Positions 28,062 through 34,615 of a stretch of DNA of 62,442 nucleotides are shown here, one piece after another. The stretch is taken from contig CAJBNH010000165.1 of the NCBI GenBank assembly GCA_903955385.1, positions 1 through 62,442 on the forward strand. The letters run 5' to 3'. Numbering within the stretch: position 1 is the stretch's first letter; the number at the start of each line of letters is the position of its first letter. The translations under genes were made by a program, and so were the position numbers. Source of the DNA: an uncultured Myxococcales bacterium. Its GTDB lineage: Bacteria > Myxococcota_A > UBA9042. The notes beneath the pieces were generated by a model that did no database searches, had not been told where the DNA came from, and was given only the letters and a program-made list of their open reading frames with translations.

Positions 28062-28985
28062 CTAGCTGGGGTCGCCGACCGCGCGCTCCCCGTCGGGCTC
28101 CCAAGGGCGCGGGGCCAGCCGTTCCGCCAGAAAGTCGACGAATAACCTGACCTTGGCCGACAGGTGGCGGTTGTGCGGGTACACGGCGTGGATCGCCTGC
28201 GCCATCGGTCGCCAGCGAGGCAACACCTCAGTCAAGCGGCCATCGGCAAGGGCGGGTGCAGACATGAAGGCGGGCAGGATCGCGAGGCCCAGACCCGCCA
28301 GGGCAGCCTCGAGCAGCGCCTCGCCGTTGTTGACGCGAAAGCGGCCGGACACCGGGACGGACAGATCGCCGTGCTCGCCGTGCAGTTGCCACGTCTCGCC
28401 AGAGTGATACGCGTACATCAGGCACTCGTGCTGGCGAAGGTCGTCCGGAAGCTGAGGACTTCCCGCACGCTCCAGATAGCTGGGCGCTCCACAGACGTAC
28501 AGGGGCATCGGACACAGGCGGCGAGCGATCAGGCTGGAATCCGACAGGCGCCCGATGCGGACGGCCATGTCGTAGCCTTCGTCGACCAGATCCACCACGC
28601 GGTCGGCCAGGTCCATGTCGACCTTCAACTCTGTGTGCACCTTCATGAATTCCGCGACCGCTGCTGCCAGGTATTGCCGCCCGAACGACATCGGCCCGGA
28701 CAGCCGCAGCGTACCTCGGGGCGACGACTGCAAGTGACTGACGGCCAGCTCGGCCTCCTCGACCTCGGCCAGGATGCGCGCGCAACGCTCATAAAAGGCC
28801 ATGCCGACGTCGGTCAGGCTCAGGCGGCGGGTCGTGCGGTGCAGCAGGCGCGCACCGACGCGGTCCTCCAGCTGCGAGATTTGCTTGCTGACGGCGGACT
28901 TCGAGATGCCCAGACGCCGCGCCGCCGATGAGAAGCCCTTCTCCTCCACCACGCGGGCGAAGACGGCCATGCTGTTCAGGTCCAC
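28062..28985 (-). CDS. LysR-family transcriptional regulator
   Basis: The 307-residue product has the LysR winged helix at residues 1-60 (DLNSMAVFARVVEEKGFSSA, then RLGISKSAVSKQISQLEDRV). A periplasmic-binding-protein-like effector domain begins near residue 90 (GTLRLSGPMSFGRQYLAAAV). It resembles the CrgA/AaeR-like subgroup in its C-terminal segment. It lies 40 bases downstream of the TetA-like MFS gene in the same direction; whether it controls that pump is unknown. Confidence 0.93.
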   Translation of the reverse strand: MDLNSMAVFARVVEEKGFSSAARRLGISKSAVSKQISQLEDRVGARLLHRTTRRLSLTDVGMAFYERCARILAEVEEAELAVSHLQSSPRGTLRLSGPMSFGRQYLAAAVAEFMKVHTELKVDMDLADRVVDLVDEGYDMAVRIGRLSDSSLIARRLCPMPLYVCGAPSYLERAGSPQLPDDLRQHECLMYAYHSGETWQLHGEHGDLSVPVSGRFRVNNGEALLEAALAGLGLAILPAFMSAPALADGRLTEVLPRWRPMAQAIHAVYPHNRHLSAKVRLFVDFLAERLAPRPWEPDGERAVGDPS

Positions 28986-29025
28986 GGGTCACCTCACGGG
29001 ATCGGGGTCCGCGGCAGGATACGTC

Positions 29026-30336
29026 TCAGGGCTCCCGCGAACGCAGCTCGTGCGCCGTCGGGTCGCGCATGTTGGCACCGACGTGCCCAGAGATGCCAAA
29101 CGCAACCAGCGCCGCCAAAGCCGTCAGGGTTCCGCCCACCAGGAACGGCAACCCGATGCTGAACTCGAACATCAGCCCCGCCATCGCCGGACCCGCCACG
29201 CGGCCCAACGCCGACATCGACTGCCCAAGGCCGAGCATCGCGCCCTGCTGGTCGGCGTGGGCACTGCGCGACAGCAGGCTGGTCAGCGCGGGCGTCGTCA
29301 TGCCCGACCCCACGGCCAACAGCACCGACGACCCGAGCAGCAGCGCAAACGAACCGCTGTCGCCCACCAGGGGCAGTGACAAAAGGCCCAGCGCCATCAC
29401 GATTGGGCCGACGCGCACCAGCTTGATTTCGCCGAACCGCCTGGCCAGCGGTCCGATCAAACCGCCCTGCACCAGCACCATCGTCACGCCGACGGTGATC
29501 ATCGCGTAGGTCGTCAGCATCGCCGCGTGCTTGTGGGCCGCGATCTGCACTGCGACAAGTGGGCTCAGCGCCTCCGGAACCCAGATGCGCTCGATGAACA
29601 GGCTGAACACCTGCTCCATCGCCGAGAAGCCCGCGGTGACGACAAACGACAGCAGCAGCAGCCGTGCCATGGTGCCGTCGCGCAGAGCAACCTTCAGCGC
29701 GTCCAGCGGAATCAGCCGCCGCGCCGTGGGCGCCGCATCCTTGCGCCGGGTCTCGGGCAACAGGAACCAAGCCAACCCCCAGTTGACGGCCGCAAGACCC
29801 GCCGCAGCGTACGCCGGTGTCGCCAGACTGATCTGCCCCAGCACGCCGCCGATGGCCGGACCGACCACGAAGCCGATGCCAAACGCTGCGCCGATCAGGC
29901 CCATGCCGCGGGCCCGCTGCTCTGCCGTGGTCGTGTCGGCCACAATCGCCTGCGCCACCCCGATGTTCGCGTTGCCGAAGCCCGCAAGCATCCGCGACAG
30001 AAACAGCACGGGGATGCTGCCCGCGAATCCGAACAACAGGTAGCCGATCCCGCCAATCGCGACGCTCATCAGGATCACGGGACGTCGGCCGATGCGGTCG
30101 CTGATGCGGCCCCACATGGGCATGAACAGGAACTGCATCAGGGAGTATGACGCGCCCAGCAGCGTGATCAGGGCCGGCCGCGCGCCGAACTCCTTGGCGT
30201 ACAGGGCCTGGATCGGAATGATCAGCCCGAACCCGATCAGGTCGATCAGGACGGTCATGAACACGATCATCAACGTGTTGCGCGACGGCTTGGCGGGGAC
30301 GGCGGACGGCACTTCAGTGTTGCTCGACTGGCTCAA
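29026..30336 (-). CDS. MFS efflux transporter, TetA-like
   Basis: The 436-residue product has twelve predicted membrane segments. It carries the drug/H+ antiporter signatures DLIGFGLIIPIQAL in segment 1, GRISDRIGRRPVILMS (motif A, loop 2-3) and GFGIGFVVGPAIGG-like motif C (AAFGIGFVVGPAIGGVLG). This layout is that of TetA(A/B)-type efflux pumps, but actual tetracycline export cannot be concluded. The start codon is directly adjacent to the stop of the pseudouridine synthase gene, so the two are cotranscribed. Confidence 0.88.
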   Translation of the reverse strand: MSQSSNTEVPSAVPAKPSRNTLMIVFMTVLIDLIGFGLIIPIQALYAKEFGARPALITLLGASYSLMQFLFMPMWGRISDRIGRRPVILMSVAIGGIGYLLFGFAGSIPVLFLSRMLAGFGNANIGVAQAIVADTTTAEQRARGMGLIGAAFGIGFVVGPAIGGVLGQISLATPAYAAAGLAAVNWGLAWFLLPETRRKDAAPTARRLIPLDALKVALRDGTMARLLLLSFVVTAGFSAMEQVFSLFIERIWVPEALSPLVAVQIAAHKHAAMLTTYAMITVGVTMVLVQGGLIGPLARRFGEIKLVRVGPIVMALGLLSLPLVGDSGSFALLLGSSVLLAVGSGMTTPALTSLLSRSAHADQQGAMLGLGQSMSALGRVAGPAMAGLMFEFSIGLPFLVGGTLTALAALVAFGISGHVGANMRDPTAHELRSREP

Positions 30337-30337
30337 T

Positions 30338-31072
30338 TCAGAACTCCTCTCCGGGCCTCAGGAAACGCCACATGCCCTCGCGCAGCTTGCCCAACCGGAC
30401 ACGGCCGATCCGCACCCGCTTCAACCCCGTGACCTTCAGGCCCACGGCCTCGCACATGCGCCGGATCTGCCGCTTGCGGCCCTCGCGCAGCACGAACCGC
30501 AGCTGGCCGTCGTTCAACCACTCGACCTGCGCCGGCTCCAGCGCCTTGCCGTCCATGGTCAGGCCGTGGCGCAGACGCTCGAGACCCCCCGGGGCCAGCA
30601 ACCCCTCAACCCGCACGAGGTACTCCTTCTCCATCTCGGAGTCCTCGCCGATCAACTGCCGCGCGATCCGCCCGTCCTGCGTGAAGACCAGCAGGCCTTT
30701 CGAGTCGATGTCGAGCCGACCCGCCACTGCAAGCCCGCGCATGTGTTCGGGATGCAGCCGTGGCCCGGGAAAATCGGGGTCCTGACGGTCGGGCGTGATC
30801 AAGACAATCGCAGGCTCGTAGCCATGTTCCGGCTGGGCCGACACGAAACCGATCGGCTTGTGCATCAGGATCGTCGCAAGGTCGGACTGCTGCCGCTTCG
30901 CTCGAGAGTCCAGTTCAATCTGCTGGTCGCGCAGGATCCGGGTCCCCAGCTGATCGACCACCTGGCCGTCCACGCGCACCCACCCGCGCTCGATGTAGAC
31001 GTCGGCCTCGCGGCGGGAGCACAGGCCTCGCTCGGCCATCACCTTCGACAGGCGGACGGGTTCTTCGGACAT
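30338..31072 (-). CDS. 23S rRNA/tRNA pseudouridine synthase, RluF/RluB type
   Basis: The 244-residue product begins with an S4 RNA-binding domain ([23 protein letters not shown]). The RsuA/RluB/E/F catalytic domain follows, with Asp in [14 protein letters not shown], then [10 protein letters not shown] and [19 protein letters not shown]. It isomerises uridine to pseudouridine in RNA. The S4 opening and the RRMCE segment are closest to RluF, but the exact target base is uncertain. It diverges from the thioredoxin-domain lipoprotein across 201 bases. Confidence 0.9.
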   Translation of the reverse strand: MSEEPVRLSKVMAERGLCSRREADVYIERGWVRVDGQVVDQLGTRILRDQQIELDSRAKRQQSDLATILMHKPIGFVSAQPEHGYEPAIVLITPDRQDPDFPGPRLHPEHMRGLAVAGRLDIDSKGLLVFTQDGRIARQLIGEDSEMEKEYLVRVEGLLAPGGLERLRHGLTMDGKALEPAQVEWLNDGQLRFVLREGRKRQIRRMCEAVGLKVTGLKRVRIGRVRLGKLREGMWRFLRPGEEF

Positions 31073-31190
31073 CGGCGGCCTCTGCGTGTCGCGGCGACCA
31101 GGCGCACGCGCAACGCGAAGCCTGAGGGCCGCGCACTCTACCCGCCGCAGGGCACAAGGGCCAGCTTGAACAGCAACTTGGGCGGACTGC

Positions 31191-31220
31191 TTGCGGAAAC
31201 CTGCGGTGGCCCCCTATTCT
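31191..31220 (+). promoter_or_regulatory. Candidate promoter of the thioredoxin-fold gene pair
   Basis: TTGCGG (31191-31196), an 18-base spacer and TATTCT (31215-31220) would start transcription about 45 bases before the ATG at 31274. Confidence 0.4.
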
Positions 31221-31273
31221 TCCAGACCTCGGCGCTTCTGCCGGCCCTCCCGCCCATCGCCTTCGGAGCCTCC

Positions 31274-32665
31274 ATGTCTTTCCGCCTGCTTGCGGCCGCA
31301 ATGACCGCCGCGCTAGCTCTTTTGTCCGCGTGCGACTCGACCACCGGCAGCTCTGCCACGGCCGACACCGCTACGTGGGATCCCAACGGCGGGGTACCCG
31401 ACGTCGCGATCGACACGGCCGACGTGGCTCCGCGCGCCGGTTCCAACGGATTGCCCTGCGCGACGAATGAAGCGTGCGACAGCGGCATCTGCTTCGGCGG
31501 ACACTGCGCCAAGGCGTGCACGGCTCCTGCGGATTGCGGCACCGACGAGTGGTGCGGCAGCGATGACGGCAAGCGCCTGCTCTGCTACTCCGCCAAGTAC
31601 CCGGAAGGATTGGGATCTTCCTGCGCCATCACCGGAGCTTGCGACACGAACCTGGCGTGCGCCGGCAATCCGGAGGCCTCGACCTCCTACTGCACCGGTG
31701 GCTGCGTCAACGACACCGACTGCCCGCCCACGATGGCCTGCACCGACACCGGCGACAAGAAGGTCTGCCTCGAGCGGAACTTCTGCGACGACTGCAAGCA
31801 CGACGGCCAGTGCAGGGACGGCGGCCGCTGCGTCAAGCAGGGCGAGCGCAGCTTCTGCACCCGTCCTTGCCACAAGGGAAGCACCGAGTGCCCGCGCTAT
31901 GCCAAGTGTGTGGACGTCGGTGAGGGCGACTGGCAGTGCGTCCACGGCGCCGGCACCTGCGACGGCGACGGCAGCATGTGCAGCCCCTGCAACTCCGGGA
32001 ACTCCTGCACCGACGGCCTGTGCCTGACGTTCGGTCACACCAAGGAGAGCTTCTGCACCGTCGGCTGCACCGCCGGCAAGTGCGACACGGGCTACTCGTG
32101 CGAGTCGATCCCGCTGAGCGGCGGCACCAAGAGCTCCGAGTGCGTCCCCGCCGCCCCCACCAGTCAGTGCGTCGCCAAGCTGGCCAACATCATGAAGGCC
32201 GGCGACACCTTGGCAGACCTGTCCGTGGTCGGCTATCTCGACACCGACGACGACGGCAGCCTGGCCAACGAAGACCCGCACGTCATCAAGCTCTCCGACT
32301 TCGCCGACTCGCACGAGTTCATCCTGATCAACGTGGTCGCCGGCTGGTGTGGCTACTGCGCGCAGGAGACCAAGGAAGTGAAAGCGGTGCTGAAGGCCTA
32401 TCCCAACCTGCAGTTCTTCCAGGTCCTGTTCGACGGCGCGACGCAGAACAGCACGCCCACCCTCAAGCTCGCCCGGCAGTGGATCTCGCAGCTGAACGCG
32501 GGCGGCGTGGTCGGCGTCGACCCGAACCAGGACTTCTGGACCTACAACACTGGCGACGGCCCCCCGCTGAACATCCTGATCGACGCCAAGACCCGCAAGG
32601 TCAAGCACAAGTGGAACGGACTGCCCAACACTTCGCTGATCAACTACCTGAAGCCGATGCTGTAA
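31274..32665 (+). CDS. Cys-rich lipoprotein with C-terminal thioredoxin-fold domain
   Basis: The 463-residue product has a signal peptide with lipobox (LALLSAC, Cys20), a short Asp/Thr/Ala spacer and a Cys-rich stalk to about residue 295. That stalk is related in style to those of the other large lipoproteins (CATNEACDSGICFGGHC, CVNDTDCPPTMAC). From about residue 305 there is a TlpA/thioredoxin-like domain with the active site GWCGYC (Cys359, Cys362) and ILIDAKTRKVKHKW near the end. It probably acts as a tethered thiol-disulfide protein outside the inner membrane. The start is set by the signal peptide and GGAG. The next gene starts 15 bases downstream, so the two redox proteins form one unit. 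Confidence 0.87.
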   Translation: MSFRLLAAAMTAALALLSACDSTTGSSATADTATWDPNGGVPDVAIDTADVAPRAGSNGLPCATNEACDSGICFGGHCAKACTAPADCGTDEWCGSDDGKRLLCYSAKYPEGLGSSCAITGACDTNLACAGNPEASTSYCTGGCVNDTDCPPTMACTDTGDKKVCLERNFCDDCKHDGQCRDGGRCVKQGERSFCTRPCHKGSTECPRYAKCVDVGEGDWQCVHGAGTCDGDGSMCSPCNSGNSCTDGLCLTFGHTKESFCTVGCTAGKCDTGYSCESIPLSGGTKSSECVPAAPTSQCVAKLANIMKAGDTLADLSVVGYLDTDDDGSLANEDPHVIKLSDFADSHEFILINVVAGWCGYCAQETKEVKAVLKAYPNLQFFQVLFDGATQNSTPTLKLARQWISQLNAGGVVGVDPNQDFWTYNTGDGPPLNILIDAKTRKVKHKWNGLPNTSLINYLKPML

Positions 32666-32679
32666 TCGCCGGAGCCCGC

Positions 32680-34044
32680 ATGACCGCCCGCCTGCTCCTT
32701 GTGGCCGTGTTGACCCTCGCCGCCTCGCTCGCTCCCCGGCCGTCTCTCGGCCAGTGCGCCACCTGAACGAGCCCTGCTCTCCCGGTGGGAGACGTCAACC
32801 TCGGAGACACTGGCCCCTCGGACGGCGCGCAAGCCTGGCGCCTCCGCGGCAGCCTCATGTACGGCTACGCCACGGCCGACGAGTACTACAAGCACGCTGA
32901 ACCGGTCCTCAACGACGACGAATACGCCATGTCGATGCATGTGGCGGTCGTGGGCGCGAGCGTCGAGAGTCCCTGGGGCTCCTCGGTCTCGCTGATGGTT
33001 CCGTATCTGCAGCTGTACTACCTGCGCCTGTTCCTGGACGAGGTCGCCAACCACGGCATGGGCGATGTCGAGCTGCGTTTCCGTCAAGACATCGGCACGT
33101 TGTGGCGCCAGCGCAAGGGTCCGCGTCTGGCCGTCACGCTGGGTGCCGTCGCTCCGACAGGTCGGTACACCGAACGGACGCTGGCGAGTCGCTTCGACTT
33201 GGTCGACTCCGACCCGTTCGCGTCGGCCGTGGGCGACTCGCCGGTGGCACGCGACCTCTCGCTCGGCCGCGGCGTCTGGTGGCTGCTGGCCGACGCTGAG
33301 GTCAGCGCGCAGGTCCTCTCGACCGTCGGCGTCTCAGCCAACGTCGTCACCCGCACCCCGATGGGCAAGGGCAGCGACGGTTTCGACTGGGGCGAGGACG
33401 TCCGCCTGGGCCTGGGCGCGCGCTGGTCCGCATGGCCAGGCCGACTGACCGCATCGGTGGCCGGCGAGCTGCAGCACCGCTGGGAAAGCACCGAGCTGGC
33501 AGAGGCCGGCCGCGCGAAGTACCCCAACGGCGGCACCTGGATCAGCGCGACCCCCAGCCTGCTGGTCACGCTGACGCAAAACCTGGCCCTGAGCGGGTCG
33601 GTCCGCTACCCCCTGAGCCGCGACGTGATGGGCAAGCAGGGCGTACAGAACCCCTCGTATTACGTTGGCTTTTCCGGAAGCTTCACCGTGGGCTCGACGA
33701 CGGGTCCGGTGCCGCTGCCGGTCGACGTGTCTGCCGTGGCTCCTGAGATCGCCGCCCTGTTGGAACCGGGCAAGGTGACGCTGGTCGACTATTGGGCGAC
33801 GTGGTGCGAGCCCTGCACGCGGCTGACGGCCCAGATCGACGTACAGCTGGCCGGACGGACCGACGTGGCCGTGCGCCGTGTAGACGCCACCGAGTGGTCG
33901 CCTGAGGACTGGCAGCGCCTGCTGCCCAACGTGCCGGGATTGCCCGTGATCGACGTGTTCGACGCTCAAGGCCAGCGACTGGTGCGGCTGACGGGAGAAG
34001 AAGCGTTCCGCTTCGCCGAGCACCTGCCCCCCAACGCAAAATAG
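32680..34044 (+). CDS. Outer-membrane beta-barrel/thioredoxin fusion with in-frame UGA (selenoprotein candidate or nonsense mutation)
   Basis: Translation from the ATG at 32680 (GGAG just upstream) gives a signal peptide ending SLGQCAT. Codon 29 is UGA (32764-32766), and the same frame then runs on for 425 codons to 34044. The region after the UGA looks like an outer-membrane barrel (LRGSLMYGYATADEYY, VSLMVPYLQLYYLRLF, TLTQNLALSGSVRYPLS). From about residue 345 there is a thioredoxin domain with WATWCEPC (Cys376, Cys379). A GTG at 32785 could restart the frame but would leave a barrel without a signal peptide. UGA would complete a C-A-T-U motif. A 6-bp hairpin with loop GGU follows after 11 bases. 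Selenocysteine, a mutation and a sequencing error all remain possible. Confidence 0.7.
32778..32792 (+). promoter_or_regulatory. SECIS-like hairpin downstream of the in-frame UGA
   Basis: UCUCCC-GGU-GGGAGA is a perfect 6-bp stem with a 3-base loop that starts with G. The stem begins 11 bases after the UGA and the loop 17 bases after it. Bacterial SECIS elements place an apical loop with G in its first two positions roughly 16-37 bases after the UGA; in E. coli fdhF an 11-base gap precedes the minimal hairpin and the loop begins GGU. The bulged U of the E. coli element is absent. Confidence 0.4.
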
Positions 34045-34286
34045 ACCCGGCGTCCAAGGTTTTCACCTTCGGGGGGAGGACGCCGGGGCGGGGGAACAAC
34101 TGGTTGAACCGTCCGGCTCGCCCGACCAAGGGGGGGTTTCGGTCGGGCGAGCCGGTTTCGGTACGGCGGTGTGCGCTTGGGGGGGACCAGCGGACACCGG
34201 GGCTTCGTCGTTCGGACCGGTCGAGGGAAGAGATACGACCGACACCAGCGGGGGGGGCTGCTGGTGGACTCCGAACCGAGCCACGT
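34038..34286 (-). ncRNA. Candidate structured small RNA with C-rich hairpin loops (6C-RNA-like style)
   Basis: Read on the minus strand, the stretch can fold into a branched structure. The stem GTTCGGA/TCCGAAC (34276-34270 with 34216-34210) closes a junction of two hairpins: 34266-34243 with loop AGCCCCCCCC, and 34240-34219 (GGTCG/CGACC). Then come a hairpin at 34198-34168 with loop GGTCCCCCCCA (one C-C mismatch in the stem) and a perfect 15-bp hairpin at 34155-34113 with loop GAAACCCCCCCTT. A terminator-like hairpin at 34087-34046 holding C6 is followed by UCUAUUUU. Four loops thus present runs of 6-8 C. Actinobacterial 6C RNA has hairpins with such C runs, but no sequence relationship is claimed. 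It lies between two convergent protein genes with no reading frame of its own. Not folded by program. Confidence 0.6.
34046..34087 (-). terminator. Hairpin with U run ending the candidate RNA
   Basis: CCCGGCGTCC (34046-34055) pairs perfectly with GGACGCCGGG (34078-34087), with a second short stem AAGG/CCTT inside. On the minus strand it is followed by UCUAUUUU (34045-34038), as expected of an intrinsic terminator. On the plus strand it lies directly after the stop of the upstream gene and may also end that transcript. Confidence 0.6.
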
Positions 34287-34292
34287 GTAGAA

Positions 34293-34323
34293 GCTATAAC
34301 ACGTTGCGTGCCAGCCGTGCCAA
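34293..34323 (-). promoter_or_regulatory. Candidate promoter of the C-rich-loop RNA
   Basis: On the minus strand TTGGCA (34323-34318), a 19-base spacer, then TGT-TATAGC (34301-34293), an extended -10. Predicted start near 34286. The spacer is longer than ideal; the TGN extension partly compensates. The segment is noticeably less GC-rich than its surroundings. Confidence 0.4.
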
Positions 34324-34386
34324 CAAGTTACAATCCCATGGTTTTACTGCGTAAATCTACTTACACGCTGGTTCCGATGCAAGCAT

Positions 34387-34450
34387 GAGACACCCGATCT
34401 GTCTCGCCCTGTCTCACACTGTCTCGACACTGTCTCACGTGAGACACCCG
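34387..34450. promoter_or_regulatory. Helically phased TGTCTC/GAGACA operator-like array
   Basis: TGTCTC occurs at 34400, 34410, 34420 and 34431, at intervals of 10, 10 and 11 bases. The array is bounded by two direct copies of GAGACACCCG (34387-34396 and 34441-34450). The last TGTCTC and the right-hand GAGACA form the perfect 16-bp palindrome TGTCTCACGTGAGACA (34431-34446). All sites face one side of the helix. The array lies about 100-165 bases upstream of the candidate RNA start, an activator-type position. Confidence 0.6.
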
Positions 34451-34615
34451 CCCCGGAACTCGTGTCTGGGCGGTGCAATTCTGAACGGAGCCGACGAAGA
34501 ACGTCGGCGATCCACGACCCTGCCACGGCCGAGGGTGTGGCTCAGGGCTCGGAGCTCCTGCAGGCACGAAGACGGTGTCGGATGATGCAAGGGGGAAGCT
34601 TGGGGGGACGCGCGC
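34451..34615. other. Remainder of the convergent intergenic region
   Basis: Nothing recognised as coding. It ends with two more G runs on the plus strand (GGGGG at 34591 and GGGGGG at 34602), just past the stop of the IgGFc-like gene. Confidence 0.4.

Noticed and set aside
32785-34044. GTG at 32785 as the true start of the barrel/thioredoxin gene
   Set aside because: It would remove the signal peptide from a predicted outer-membrane protein, has no clear ribosome site, and lies inside the hairpin. The in-frame ATG at 32680 with GGAG gives a proper signal peptide.
34045-34290. Plus-strand transcription of the hairpin cluster (loops with G runs)
   Set aside because: No U run follows the last hairpin on that strand and no promoter is evident other than read-through, whereas the minus strand has both a promoter candidate and a terminator-like end.
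34300-34324. A sigma-54 promoter (TTGGCACGGCTGGCACG on the minus strand)
   Set aside because: The distance between the GG and GC elements is wrong (8 or 12 bases instead of 10).
34344-34585. Two short open frames of about 60 codons on both strands in the convergent gap
   Set aside because: They run through the phased TGTCTC sites, lack ribosome sites and show no recognisable protein sequence.
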